NCBI RefSeq assembly: GCF_937138205.1
Contig: NZ_CAKZOT010000058.1
Location: forward strand, 1-64,000
DNA length: 64,000 bases
Direction: 5' to 3'
Source of the DNA: an uncultured Rhodospira sp.
Lineage (GTDB): Bacteria > Pseudomonadota > Alphaproteobacteria > Rhodospirillales > Rhodospirillaceae
Shown: piece by piece, positions 45,444 to 55,315 of the stretch
How positions within the stretch are numbered: the first letter of the stretch is position 1
Layout of the letters: every line of letters starts with the position of its first letter
Made by a program: the position numbers and the translations under genes
Notes under the pieces: generated by a model
What the model was told of the DNA's origin: nothing
The model's database searches: none
What the model saw: the letters and a program-made list of their open reading frames with translations, nothing else

Positions 45444-48400
45444 TCACAGGTCCCCTGGACACCGGAACGCTCGCAGCTCCGGCAGGTTGAAGGGATTGGA
45501 CACGCTGCCGGCGCGGATCTCGAAGGTGGCCGAGCGGGGGCCGGAGGTGAACACGGCTTGGAACCGATCACCCGTGCCGCCCTGCAGGCGCCGCGCCTGA
45601 TCCAGCAGGCGGAAGAACCCCCACGGTCCGTCGAACGAGACCATGGACTGCACGCCGGGCAGGTCCGGCTGGAAGGCAATGCGCGTGCGCGGAGTCGAGC
45701 CGGGCCATTGCATCCGCTGCGTCGACACCGGGCCGTGGCCGTAGCGCACCGTCTGGCCGTCGACCTCCAGGATCACCTGGTCCGCGCTGGGGTCCAGCGA
45801 CACCGGCGTCACCTCGAAGGCCACCGAAAGCTGCGACCCGCCGGTGGGGAAGAAGGCATCGCGGATGGCGGCGGCGCGCTCGAACTGCGCCAGCGTGGCA
45901 CGCGACAGCCCCAGGTCGATGCCGGCGTTGCGGCGGCTGCGCCACGGCTTGGAGGACATGTCCACGTAGGGTAGCAGGTTCTGCTTGAAGAAGCCGTCGA
46001 TCAGCCCGTTCGGCGCGAACAGGCGCGCGAAGTCTGCCAGGGCGACCTCTTGCGACGCGCCCGAGGCGAACGGATAGCGGCCGTGCAGGGCCTCGCGGCA
46101 CAGGGGCAGGATCTCGGCGCTCCAGCCGCCGCTGAGCGTCTCGCGCGTGCTGCTGACGGCCACCGACTTGCCGCCGGAGGCGATCTGTTCCAGCCACCCG
46201 GACAAGGGGGCGGGCACCTGCTCGGCCTCGGTCTGCAGGCGGCGGATGGTGTCCACGCCGCCGCCTCCGCCGCCGCCGCCGGCGGCCAGCGCCGCCAGAT
46301 TGCCGCCGCTATCGGCGACGCGCCGGAGTTCGGTGTAGGCCTGGTCGAGCTCGCGCACCAGGTTTTCCAGCGGCGGCGTCCCACCATTCAGCGCCAGGAC
46401 ATACGCGTGCAGGCGCTGGAAGCGGTCGTTGACGAACTGGCCGGGCAACGTGGCCTCTTCGGCGCCGGCCCCGCCGCCGCCCAAGCCGCCGCCGCCGCCA
46501 CTGCCGAGCCCGGAATCAGAGAAGATGCCGGCCAGACGCTCGACCGTTGACAGCGTCCCGGTTCCGAGCCCCAGGGCCTGTCCGGTCTGCCGGGCCTGGC
46601 TGGCCGCCTGTTCCACGGCCTCCGCCTGTTCCGTCGCCGATCCGCCGCCACCCAGCGACGACAGGTCGGCGATGCCGCCCTCGCCCTGTTCCTCCGGCCG
46701 CGCGAGGCGGGTCTGGTTGGCCACCTCGGTCAGGAGGTTGCGCAGCGGCGAGTTGGCACCGGACAGCAGGCTCAGGACCTCGGTCGCCTCGCCGGCGGTG
46801 TCGAACGGCACCAGCACGACGTCGGTCAGGATGGAATCCCACTTGGCGACGTAGTCGTCCATGTACAGCGCCGCCAGATCACGTTCCAGGCGCCGGATCT
46901 GCTGGTCGTCCAGCGTCTGGTTCTCGCCCAGCACCCAGCTTTCGGCCGCCACCTCACGCGAGACGTCCAGCATCATGGGTAGGAACACCGTGTGGAAACC
47001 GGCGTAGGTATAGAACCCGTCCACGCCCTCGTTCAGGTCGGCGCCCGAGCGGCGGGTGAACACGCGCTGCGCCGACGGGCCGGCGGCGTCGGCGATGCGC
47101 CATTCCGGCAGCGCCTTGGCCTCGCGGCTGTTGCGGATGAGGGCATAGGCCCGCTCGGCCAGGGGCTGGCGTTTGAGGATGGTGCGCGTGCGCTCCACCA
47201 GCGCGCCGTCGAGCGGCATGGCCTTCGGCACGGTGGTCATCAGCGCGGCCACATGGCCGTCGATCTCGTCGCGCATGTCCGCGTTGCGGCGGCCGGGGTA
47301 GCGCCGCTGGGTATCCAGGTGGGCCCACTGGCGCACCAGATTCTCGTCGAGTGGCCCCATGGCGCCGACCATGAGGTACAGCTTCAGCAGGTTGTAGAGG
47401 GACTCGGTCTCCTGCACCTCCGTCAGCATCTCGCGCAGGCGATAGGTCAGGCGCGGCAGCAGCAGGCTGTTCAGGGCGTTGATGTACGCGGTCCGGGTCT
47501 GCTCGGCCAGCTTCTTGCCCTGGTACAGGCCGAAGCCGGACCCGGTCGGGCGCGGGTCGTCGCGGTGGGCGTAGCCGGTCGGCAGGTCGCGCACGGTGGC
47601 CAGCGGCGGCAGCACCGGCGGCAGATCCGAGGAATCCACGACCACCGTGTCGCCGTTGCCCGGCAGGATGGCCCTGACCTGCTCCCGGTAGGTGTCGAGG
47701 CCGTCCTGGACGCGCGCCATCAGGTCGAGGTTGACGAAGGTGCTCCAGGTCCACAGGCCGACCGCGCCCAGCAACAGCACGGCCGACACCGACAGGGCGG
47801 CGATACGGCTCCACTTCTGGCGCTGTTCGGCGCGCCGGTTGCGGCCCACCAGCCCGGCCTCGCGGAACATCACCTCGCGCAGCAGCCGGGTGAGGAAGAA
47901 GCTGCGGCCCTGGCCCCGGAAGGCGCCGAACCGCGCCGGCGGCACGCCGAAGCGCCCGGCGAGCCCGGCCATGACGCGGTCGATGGGGGTGCCGTCCTGG
48001 GTGCCGCTGGAGAAGTAGACACCCCGCAGCAGCACGGGTTCCTCATAGCGGCTGGCGCGGAAGGCCTCCTCCAGCACCTGCATCACCGGATCGCGCAGCG
48101 CCGCCACCTGCAACGGAAAACCGGAGATCAGGCCGGCGCGGGCGTAGTCGTCCTCCTGGTGCAGGCGGTTCAGGCGCCGCTCTTCCAGGCGTTCCAGCAG
48201 CAGGTCGAATTCGTCCGGGAACAGGTCCAGCGGGTCGGTGCCCTGTCCCGGCTTGCCGGTCTCGGCCGGGAAGGTCATGCCCCACACCTGGGCGCGTTCC
48301 TCGCGCCGCAGGTCGGCGAAGTATTCCATGAAGCCGGCCACCAGGTCGGACTTGGTCAGCATGACGTAGACCGGCAGGCGCAGCCCGAGGCGGTCATAGA

Positions 48401-49160
48401 GCTCGGATATGCGCTTGCGGATGGCCAGGGCGTGGGCGCGCCGCTCGGCCTCCGAGACGGTCATGATGTCGGCCAGGCTGATGGCCACGATCAGGCCGTT
48501 CACCGGCTGGCGCGGCCGCGCCTTGCGCAGGATGCCCAGGAACCCGTCCCAGGCGGCGGCGTCGACGGCGGTGTCGGAATCCTGCGTCGTGTAGCGCCCG
48601 GCGGTGTCGAGCAGCACCGCCTCGTCCGTGAACCACCAGTCGCAGTTGCGGGTGCCGCCGGCGCCCGAGACCTTGGCCTTGCCCGGCTCATCGCCCAGCG
48701 GGAAGCCCAGGCCGGAGTTCATCAGCGCCGTCGTCTTGCCCGAGCCCGGCGGGCCGATGATCATGTACCAGGGCAGCTCGTACAGATAGGCGCGTCCGCT
48801 CTTGCCGTCCTTGCGGCGCAGGCGCTGCAGCTCGCCCAGGGCGGTTTGCAGGCCCTTGCGCAGGGCCTCGACCTCCGGACCCGCGTCGGCCGAGGCGCCG
48901 GCGTTCTCGGTCATTCCCTCGACCAGCGTCTCCTGGCGCTTGCGACGGCGCAGCACGCCGACCAGCACGAAGGCGGCCCAGATCACCAGCAGCACCAAGG
49001 CCGCCAGCAGGCGGGCGGCGACGCCGTCGAACGGCCGCAGCGAGCCGATGGCGATCAACGGTCCGACGAACCAGATCAGCACGATGAGGAACAGCATTCC
49101 GATCAGGCCGATGAACCAGCCTCGCGTCAGGATGGAGAGGATCTTGCTCACGGTCGGCAT
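45444..49160 (-). CDS. tssM: T6SS inner-membrane protein TssM (IcmF)
   Basis: A 1238-residue component of the T6SS membrane complex. Two N-terminal membrane helices (about 12-36 and 48-68) precede a cytoplasmic NTPase-like domain with Walker A GPPGSGKTTALMNSGL and DTAGRYTTQD. A third helix lies near residue 460 (AALSVSAVLLLGAVGLWTW). The large periplasmic part ends with the IcmF C-terminal beta domain. Two unusual Gly-rich tracts occur in the periplasmic region at about residues 885-905 and 955-965. It works with TssL and TssJ. Confidence 0.96.
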   Translation of the reverse strand: MPTVSKILSILTRGWFIGLIGMLFLIVLIWFVGPLIAIGSLRPFDGVAARLLAALVLLVIWAAFVLVGVLRRRKRQETLVEGMTENAGASADAGPEVEALRKGLQTALGELQRLRRKDGKSGRAYLYELPWYMIIGPPGSGKTTALMNSGLGFPLGDEPGKAKVSGAGGTRNCDWWFTDEAVLLDTAGRYTTQDSDTAVDAAAWDGFLGILRKARPRQPVNGLIVAISLADIMTVSEAERRAHALAIRKRISELYDRLGLRLPVYVMLTKSDLVAGFMEYFADLRREERAQVWGMTFPAETGKPGQGTDPLDLFPDEFDLLLERLEERRLNRLHQEDDYARAGLISGFPLQVAALRDPVMQVLEEAFRASRYEEPVLLRGVYFSSGTQDGTPIDRVMAGLAGRFGVPPARFGAFRGQGRSFFLTRLLREVMFREAGLVGRNRRAEQRQKWSRIAALSVSAVLLLGAVGLWTWSTFVNLDLMARVQDGLDTYREQVRAILPGNGDTVVVDSSDLPPVLPPLATVRDLPTGYAHRDDPRPTGSGFGLYQGKKLAEQTRTAYINALNSLLLPRLTYRLREMLTEVQETESLYNLLKLYLMVGAMGPLDENLVRQWAHLDTQRRYPGRRNADMRDEIDGHVAALMTTVPKAMPLDGALVERTRTILKRQPLAERAYALIRNSREAKALPEWRIADAAGPSAQRVFTRRSGADLNEGVDGFYTYAGFHTVFLPMMLDVSREVAAESWVLGENQTLDDQQIRRLERDLAALYMDDYVAKWDSILTDVVLVPFDTAGEATEVLSLLSGANSPLRNLLTEVANQTRLARPEEQGEGGIADLSSLGGGGSATEQAEAVEQAASQARQTGQALGLGTGTLSTVERLAGIFSDSGLGSGGGGGLGGGGAGAEEATLPGQFVNDRFQRLHAYVLALNGGTPPLENLVRELDQAYTELRRVADSGGNLAALAAGGGGGGGGVDTIRRLQTEAEQVPAPLSGWLEQIASGGKSVAVSSTRETLSGGWSAEILPLCREALHGRYPFASGASQEVALADFARLFAPNGLIDGFFKQNLLPYVDMSSKPWRSRRNAGIDLGLSRATLAQFERAAAIRDAFFPTGGSQLSVAFEVTPVSLDPSADQVILEVDGQTVRYGHGPVSTQRMQWPGSTPRTRIAFQPDLPGVQSMVSFDGPWGFFRLLDQARRLQGGTGDRFQAVFTSGPRSATFEIRAGSVSNPFNLPELRAFRCPGDL

Positions 49161-49220
49161 CCGTTCGTCTGCGGGGGGCCATCGGGGCGCGCGCGATCAA
49201 GCCCGCGCGCGCTCATGGCC

Positions 49221-50717
49221 TCAGGGACCTTCCTTGATCAGGAGAATGTCGGTGCGGCGGTTGGCCTCGCGGCCTTCCTTTGTGTCGTTGGATTCGATCG
49301 GCTCGGTGGCGGCCTTGGCCTCGACGGTGATGCGGTCCGGATTGTCCAGCAGCGGCGCGACCACATCGCGCGCGGCCTCGGCCCGGGCCAGCGAGAGATC
49401 ATAGTTCGACGGGAACCGCACCGTGCGGATGGGAATGGAATCGGTGTGGCCCTGGATGATCACCTTGCCCGGTTCGTCATTCAGCGCCGTGCCGACACGG
49501 TCCAGCACGGGCAGGAATTTCTCGCTGACCTCGGCCGAGCCGGAGGCGAACATGCCGGTGGCGCGCAGGCGCACGGTGATGACGCGGGCGTCCTCCAGCA
49601 CGGTCACAAGATTTTCCTTGATCTCCGGCTCCAGGAACCCGCGCACGCGCTCGACCTGGGTGACCACCTCCTCCGGCGGCGGGGGCGGTGGGGGCGGCGG
49701 CACGGTTTCCTGCTCGATGACGATGGCGCCGCTGGGCGGCAGGCCGGCGAACGCCCGGTAGAGGTCGTCGCTGCGGACGTTCAGCCACCAGGAAAAGGCC
49801 AGGAAGATCAGAACCAGCAGGGCCGCCGTGGCGCTGGCGATGACCCATACCGGGATCAGCGACGCCACCGGGCGGTGGCCGGCGTCCACCCCGCGCCAGT
49901 GTGGCGACAGCTCCTCGGGCGGCTCGCCCCGGATATCGAGCAGCAGGCGGTACAGGCCATCACGCTTCTGCCGGTGCTGGCTGCGGCCCCGGTCGAGTAC
50001 CCGCAACTCGCCCTCGAAGCCCAGCGACAGGCACAGATAGATCAGCTCCAGCACCCGGCCGTTGCGGCCCGGGTTCTCGCTCATGCGGTCGAGCAGGCTG
50101 TAGAACCGCTTGCCGCCGTAAGCCTCGTTATGGAAGCACAGGGTCATGCCCTCGCGCGACCAGATCGAGCCGCTGCCCCACGGGGTGTTCAGCACGACAT
50201 CGTCCATGGTGGCCGACAGCACATAGTGCGCGGTGCGGTGCTGGTCCTCGGGCAGGTCGGTTTTCTTGAGCCGGCGGTTGAAGGCCTCGAACTCCTCCAG
50301 CACGCGGTCGCGCAGGGCGTCGGGGTCGCGGTGCGTGCCACCCAGGCGCAGGCGGGCGATGAGACTGAGCAGGGGCGCGGCGGCGGCGACGACGGGATTG
50401 TGGCGCGAACGTTCGGCCAGGCCGGCAGCGATGTCGGCGATGGGCGCGGCGGACCCGGTCTGGCGGGCCGAGGACGGGGTCGGCCCGCGCCGGGGCGGGG
50501 GCTCGCTCTCGTCGTCGTCCTCGAACGGCGACGGGCCGGACGGCGGCGGCTGGGTCGGCGGTTGGGTCGAGCGCCGGGCGCCACCACCACCGCCACCACT
50601 GCCACCACCGGCGCCCCCACGACCGTCGGGCGCCCGGCGGCCCGGAGACGGACGGATCACCGTGCGCTCGACATCGCCCGGTTCGCTGAACGGATCCCTG
50701 TTGTCGTCGTCGGCCAT
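49221..50717 (-). CDS. tssL: T6SS protein TssL (DotU) with C-terminal OmpA domain
   Basis: A 498-residue 'evolved' TssL. After a disordered, Pro/Gly-rich N-terminal 75 residues comes the cytoplasmic DotU domain (about 90-280; LISLIARLRLGG, WSREGMTLCFHNEAYGG, LELIYLCLSLGFEGELRV), then one membrane helix (ATAALLVLIFLAFSWWLNV) and a run of nine prolines. The C-terminal peptidoglycan-binding OmpA domain has IIQGHTDSIPI, NYDLSLARAEAARDVV and NRRTDI. The OmpA domain anchors the complex to the cell wall. It lies between tssK and tssM. Confidence 0.96.
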   Translation of the reverse strand: MADDDNRDPFSEPGDVERTVIRPSPGRRAPDGRGGAGGGSGGGGGGARRSTQPPTQPPPSGPSPFEDDDESEPPPRRGPTPSSARQTGSAAPIADIAAGLAERSRHNPVVAAAAPLLSLIARLRLGGTHRDPDALRDRVLEEFEAFNRRLKKTDLPEDQHRTAHYVLSATMDDVVLNTPWGSGSIWSREGMTLCFHNEAYGGKRFYSLLDRMSENPGRNGRVLELIYLCLSLGFEGELRVLDRGRSQHRQKRDGLYRLLLDIRGEPPEELSPHWRGVDAGHRPVASLIPVWVIASATAALLVLIFLAFSWWLNVRSDDLYRAFAGLPPSGAIVIEQETVPPPPPPPPPEEVVTQVERVRGFLEPEIKENLVTVLEDARVITVRLRATGMFASGSAEVSEKFLPVLDRVGTALNDEPGKVIIQGHTDSIPIRTVRFPSNYDLSLARAEAARDVVAPLLDNPDRITVEAKAATEPIESNDTKEGREANRRTDILLIKEGP

Positions 50718-50776
50718 CCCTGTCTGTCCTCATCCCCTGCCTTGCCCACGGCCGTCGCGCCCAACGCTGGCCCGCG

Positions 50777-52111
50777 TCATTGCCGGATCGCCCACAACTC
50801 CATCTCGATCCCCGGATAGTCGCCGCCGACATGGATGCCGATGCCCCCCGACGTCGCCAGCCGGCGCCAGAACTCGCCGCTCTTGTCCAACTCGAAATAG
50901 ACGAAGTCGGCATGATAGGGGATCTGGCGCGGCGCCACGGCCAGCGGATTTGCATCCACCCCCGGCAACGCCGAGTTGACGAGCTGGCGGATATCCTCGA
51001 CCGGACCGATCTTGACCTGGTGCGGGAAATGCCGGCGCAGCACCTCGGGCGAGACGTCGGCCTTGACCGCCAGCACGAACACCGCCTGATTGAGCAGGCT
51101 GCGGTCGTTGATGGCCGAGACCAGCACCCCGGAGCGGGTGGCGCGCAGTTCCAACTGAATCGCGGTCTGTTCGAGCACCGCGCTGAGCGAGTGGCGCAGG
51201 TCGGCGATCACCGGCTCGAAGGTCTCGCGCAACGCCTCGTGCCGGTAGGGCGGGAAGCGCGCCGGCCGTCGCGACTGCGCGGCGAAGGTGGACAACTCCC
51301 CGGCCATCTCCAGGCACAGCGCGTAGAACCGTTCCGGGTGGACGTCGCCGCTGGTGGCCCAGTGGGTCAGCAGCGGCTCGTAGCGGTTGGTCGCCTGCAA
51401 CAGCAGGAAATCGGAGATCTCGGCCACGCCCTTGGTGCCCGATTGCGACAGCCGTGCGGCCAGCGCCTCGCCGCGATGGTGCAGCAGCCCCTGCAGCTCC
51501 GTCATCACGGCGAACAGCGGCCGCGCCGCCCGGCACACCAGCGCCGAGGGGATGTACTCGCTTTCCAGCTTGACGCGGCCGTTGGCGTCGACCCCGGACA
51601 CGCGGGCCAGGCCAAGGCTGGCGTAGCCGGCGCGGTCCTCGCCTTCCAGGCGAAAGCGCAGGCGCTGGCGGCCCACCTGCACGGTGGCGGTCACGTCGGA
51701 GCCGGCGATATCGTCCACCGCCTCGTAGTCGGCGGCCATGAACCGCGCCGTGGCCTCGCCGCGCGCGTCCATCGCCATTTCCGACAGGCCCGGCCGGCGC
51801 AAGGGCAGGGTGAGGAACACCTCGGCCCCGCGCGCCTTGTCGGTCAGTTCCAGCGGCGGCGGCGTGTCCGTCTCCTCCGGGATGGAGAACGGCGTGCCGT
51901 CGGGCATGACGCCCCGGCACTCGATCACCGCGAAGCGGCCGGTCTCCAGCAGTTCGGCGTCCACCGACAAGGCGGTGATGCCCCAGGGGGCCGGCATCAT
52001 GTCGGCGGTGCGGTCGCGCACCAGGGCCTCGACGTAGCGATCCGCTTGCTGGAAGTGCTGGGCCCGCAGGAACATCCCCTCGGACCAAACCACCCTGTTA
52101 CGCCAGCCCAT
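50777..52111 (-). CDS. tssK: T6SS baseplate protein TssK
   Basis: A 444-residue protein that begins GWRNRVVWSEGMFLRAQHFQ, the invariant N-terminus of TssK. It links the baseplate to the membrane complex. Length and the C-terminal segment IPYHADFVYFELDKSGEFW are normal for the family. The gene follows tssJ by 78 nt and precedes tssL by 59 nt, the usual tssJ-K-L order. Confidence 0.96.
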   Translation of the reverse strand: MGWRNRVVWSEGMFLRAQHFQQADRYVEALVRDRTADMMPAPWGITALSVDAELLETGRFAVIECRGVMPDGTPFSIPEETDTPPPLELTDKARGAEVFLTLPLRRPGLSEMAMDARGEATARFMAADYEAVDDIAGSDVTATVQVGRQRLRFRLEGEDRAGYASLGLARVSGVDANGRVKLESEYIPSALVCRAARPLFAVMTELQGLLHHRGEALAARLSQSGTKGVAEISDFLLLQATNRYEPLLTHWATSGDVHPERFYALCLEMAGELSTFAAQSRRPARFPPYRHEALRETFEPVIADLRHSLSAVLEQTAIQLELRATRSGVLVSAINDRSLLNQAVFVLAVKADVSPEVLRRHFPHQVKIGPVEDIRQLVNSALPGVDANPLAVAPRQIPYHADFVYFELDKSGEFWRRLATSGGIGIHVGGDYPGIEMELWAIRQ

Positions 52112-52189
52112 GCCGCCCCCCGGTTGTCACCGCTCGGGTCTCCACCCTCGACTTGCCGCGTTCGCCGCGTGTGCGCTCCATGCCCGACC

Positions 52190-52762
52190 TCACCCGGCGT
52201 CGCCGGCGGCCACGGGCGCCGCGACGGCCCGCGCGGTCAGCGGCGGCCGCATCGACAGCGACACGCCGCGCGGCCCCAAGTCCACGTCGATGAAGTTCTG
52301 GGCATGGGGCTGCAGGGTCGCCACCGACCGCCAGTTGACGGTGTCGAGGTCACGATAGGCGGCGACGATGCCGACGTGGGTTTCGCCCTGGTTGGCCGTG
52401 CGTTGGATCGACACCCCCTGGCCCGGACGCACGGTCACCTGCTGGTGGGCGACCAGTTCCTGGCCCAGCGTCGCCTCGGGCTGTTCCGTGACCTGGAAGA
52501 AATCGGCCTGCTGCATCGCCGTCGCCGCGCGCAGCCAGTAGACATGCACCTGCACCGGCGCCGGCTGGCCGGCCGGGCTCATGTTGATCATGGGGCCGGC
52601 GTTGATGCCCAGGTTGACAAGGGTCGGTGGCGGCGGCGGTTCCGGCGTGCACGCCCCCAGAGCCAACCCCATGGTCAGTGTCGTGGCCAGCCCCAGCATC
52701 CCAAAGCCCCGCCGGCTCATGGCCTGTCTCGCCCGGCGGGCCGCACTGTCGATCGCCTTCAT
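52190..52762 (-). CDS. tssJ: T6SS outer-membrane lipoprotein TssJ
   Basis: A 190-residue lipoprotein. The signal peptide ends in a lipobox, LALGAC, with Cys at about residue 38 counting from the ATG at 52762. That start has the better ribosome binding site (AGGGAG); an ATG 14 codons later would give a signal peptide of more usual length. The mature part begins with a Pro-rich linker and continues with a beta-sandwich-like domain (VQVHVYWLRAATAMQQADFF). It forms the trans-envelope complex with TssM and TssL. Confidence 0.9.
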   Translation of the reverse strand: MKAIDSAARRARQAMSRRGFGMLGLATTLTMGLALGACTPEPPPPPTLVNLGINAGPMINMSPAGQPAPVQVHVYWLRAATAMQQADFFQVTEQPEATLGQELVAHQQVTVRPGQGVSIQRTANQGETHVGIVAAYRDLDTVNWRSVATLQPHAQNFIDVDLGPRGVSLSMRPPLTARAVAAPVAAGDAG

Positions 52763-52850
52763 CGCCTTGTCTCCCTGCCTGTGCCATGGCCGCCGGTGCC
52801 GGCGCCCCGGAATGCGTGACCGGAATCCTAACGCCCAGGGGCGGCTCCGG

Positions 52851-54623
52851 CTACACGTCTTTGCTCAGCCGCTCATAGGCCTTGCGGAACTCGCGCTGGA
52901 AACGGCTGTCGTAGTCTTCGGTGGCCTCGTCGGCCAGTTCGCGGAAATGCGCCTCGAACAGTTCCCACAGGCGCGCCTTGCGACCGCCGGACAACAGGCC
53001 GCCCAGCCCCTGGCGGGCGGACAGCTTGCCTTCCAGCTGCGCCGGATCGAAGGTCGCCAGCACCGCCTTGATGGCCGCCGCCGACCCGGCCATGGTGGCC
53101 AGTTCATGGGTGCGCAGGTCCTTGAACGCCTCCTCGGTGGCGGCCCGGCCGTTCATGTAGGCCGGCCCCGGCGGCGACAGCAGGCGTTCCAGGGCCTCCT
53201 CGGCGCTGACCGAGAACTTCAGGGCGTTGTTGCCACGCGCCCGGATCATGGTCTGTTCGGCCCGAATCTCGCTCTTGACCGTAGCCCGCGCCGCCAGCAG
53301 GTCGCGCAGCCCGTCGGTCATGGTCATCAGCAAGGCGCCGGCGGTTTCCATCAGCTCTTCCGGCGACAAATCCGCCGGGGCGCGCGCCAAGCCAGCGCCG
53401 CGCAGGAAGGCCGCCAGCAACGCGTCGGCGTTCGCGTCGGCGCCGCCGGCCGAGGCCCCAGGAGACGTCACCGGTGACGCCTCGGGGGGCGCCGCGGGCG
53501 TCGGCGGGGCCTTTTTGCCCTCGTCGGAGGCCCGGCGCGGCACCCGCGCGACGGGGGTCGGCGCGGTCTCGGGGTCGTCCTGGGCGAAGGGGTTGGTCGG
53601 TGGCGCGGCCTCTGGCTCTGGCTCTTCGTCGACGAAGGGGCCGGAGAGCGTCGGCTGCTGATCCTCCTCGCGGTCCGGCGCCGGGAGCGTGTCGTCCTCC
53701 GCCTCGACCGCGGGCGGCGGGTCTGGAGGCTCCGGTGCGGCGGCCGCGTCCTGTTGGTCGAGCGGACCGGCCCCCAACAGCTTGTCGAAATCGTCGAGAT
53801 CATCGAGATCGTCCCCCTGAGAGGGGGGCGGCTCGGTCCGCGCGGGCGGCGGCGGTTCGGATCGCGGCGCGCCCGCGCCTGCGTCCCCGCCCGTGCCCGG
53901 TTTCAGAGGGGCATCGCCGAGCAGGTCGTCGAGTTCGCTATCCCAGTCCTTGCCCAGGATCTCCTGGCGCTTCTCGTGCTGCACGCGCGGCGTGCGCATG
54001 ACATCGTGTTCGGCCGGCGTGTGGTCGGGTGTGGTGGCCGGCGGCCGGGGTCGCGCCTTGGGCCGGATGGGGTCCTCGCTCCAGCTCGCCTGCTGGTCCT
54101 CGAACGGCGAGAACCCGGACGCGCCGCGCCGTTCTTCCCGGCGGTCGTCGCCGCCGCCGCCGACCCAGTCGGGGCCGTCGTCGCGCCCCTCGTCGTGCTG
54201 CGGCGCGCTGCCGGCGCCATAGTACGTGCGGTCCTCGAAGGCATTCCAAGGCTGGGCGTCGCGGGCGTAGTCGTCGATGTCCTCCCGCTCGGTGTCGTCC
54301 TCGATGCGGGCGAGGATCTCGTAGTCGCCCAGGCGCAGGCAATCGCCCGGATTGAGCGCGACGGTCTGGCCGCGTCCGACCGGGGCCGTGGCCGTGTTGA
54401 TGAACACGCCGTTGGTGCTGGTGTCGGTGAGCACGAAGGCCTCGCCGGTCCAGGCGATCTCGCAGTGCTGTTTGGACATCAGCCGTTCCGGGTCGGCCAG
54501 GACCCAGTCGTTGTCGGGTCCCCGGCCGATGGTCATGCGGCCTTCGTGCAGCATGATAGACGCGCCGGCGGGCGTGCCGCCGGGCGCGGCCGTGGACAGG
54601 GTCAGGGTCAGTCGCGCGGCCAT
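52851..54623 (-). CDS. tagH: T6SS-associated FHA domain protein TagH
   Basis: A 590-residue protein with an N-terminal FHA domain (about residues 10-100; MTIGRGPDNDW, SKQHCEI, LTDTSTNGVFIN) that binds phosphothreonine. A disordered linker of about 300 residues, rich in Pro, Asp, Glu and Arg, follows. The C-terminal T6SS FHA-associated domain (about 400-590) includes NNALKFSVSAEEALERLL and ARLWELFEAHF. In P. aeruginosa, Fha1 is the substrate of PpkA and PppA. The PppA-like and TagF genes in the same cluster support an equivalent control circuit here. Confidence 0.92.
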   Translation of the reverse strand: MAARLTLTLSTAAPGGTPAGASIMLHEGRMTIGRGPDNDWVLADPERLMSKQHCEIAWTGEAFVLTDTSTNGVFINTATAPVGRGQTVALNPGDCLRLGDYEILARIEDDTEREDIDDYARDAQPWNAFEDRTYYGAGSAPQHDEGRDDGPDWVGGGGDDRREERRGASGFSPFEDQQASWSEDPIRPKARPRPPATTPDHTPAEHDVMRTPRVQHEKRQEILGKDWDSELDDLLGDAPLKPGTGGDAGAGAPRSEPPPPARTEPPPSQGDDLDDLDDFDKLLGAGPLDQQDAAAAPEPPDPPPAVEAEDDTLPAPDREEDQQPTLSGPFVDEEPEPEAAPPTNPFAQDDPETAPTPVARVPRRASDEGKKAPPTPAAPPEASPVTSPGASAGGADANADALLAAFLRGAGLARAPADLSPEELMETAGALLMTMTDGLRDLLAARATVKSEIRAEQTMIRARGNNALKFSVSAEEALERLLSPPGPAYMNGRAATEEAFKDLRTHELATMAGSAAAIKAVLATFDPAQLEGKLSARQGLGGLLSGGRKARLWELFEAHFRELADEATEDYDSRFQREFRKAYERLSKDV

Positions 54624-54638
54624 GCGGGTCGCCTCGCG

Positions 54639-55289
54639 TTACGCGGGTGAAGAGTCAAGAGCGCCGGTGCCACCTTGGGCGATGTTCCGCCCCTGGTCCA
54701 GGAACCGGACGAGGCGTTTCGGCGCCGTCACGGGATCGGTGCGGAAAGTGGCCAACACCAGCGTATTGCCGACCATCAGCGGCGCCAGCGCGTCGTCCGG
54801 GGGCACGGCCTGCACCTCGGGCGGGCTATCCGGCGGAGTCAGACTGCCCCCGCTGAAGGCGGCCGCCAGCGCGGCCAGCACCGCCGGCCGGTCAGGATCG
54901 CACGCCTGCGCGGCCCGGTAGCACACCAGCCGACGCTCTTCCACCGGCTTGTAGACCCACGCCTCGGCGGCCTCCAGACAGGCCATCTGGTTTGGCCGCG
55001 CCGGTTTCGGATCGGCGGCGATGTCGGCGCGGGCGGCGAGGCAGGCCCACCAGACCGCCTCCCGCTTGGGCAGGGCGAAGGCCAGCAGGCGCATGGCCTC
55101 GAGGCCACGGTCCGCCTTCGCCAGACGCTCGATCACGGTTTCCGGCGGCATGTCGGCGAACGCCTCGTGGTCTTCGCCAAGGATGTCCTCGGCCGTGTCG
55201 GGCGACAGCCCGAGGTCGGCCACGCGGGTCGCCTTGATCTTCTTCCAGCGCGGCGTCTGCGCCGTGTCAGCCCCGGGTTCGCGGGCCAT
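54639..55289 (-). CDS. T6SS-linked protein of unknown function (possibly DUF6931 type)
   Basis: A 216-residue, mostly helical, Ala-rich protein between vgrG and tagH, on the same strand and 15 nt before tagH. Visible stretches: LGLSPDTAEDILGEDHEAFA, VIERLAKADRGLEAMRLLAF, an EAVWWACLAAR motif and CLEAAEAWVYKP. No signal peptide, membrane segment or catalytic motif is evident. I recall similar proteins (DUF6931) in T6SS gene clusters, but this is from memory. It could be a chaperone/adaptor for the VgrG spike, or a regulator. The ATG at 55289 is used; a GTG one codon earlier is possible. Confidence 0.7.
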   Translation of the reverse strand: MAREPGADTAQTPRWKKIKATRVADLGLSPDTAEDILGEDHEAFADMPPETVIERLAKADRGLEAMRLLAFALPKREAVWWACLAARADIAADPKPARPNQMACLEAAEAWVYKPVEERRLVCYRAAQACDPDRPAVLAALAAAFSGGSLTPPDSPPEVQAVPPDDALAPLMVGNTLVLATFRTDPVTAPKRLVRFLDQGRNIAQGGTGALDSSPA

Positions 55290-55315
55290 CACCTGTCCTC
55301 ATGTTGTGGCCACGA

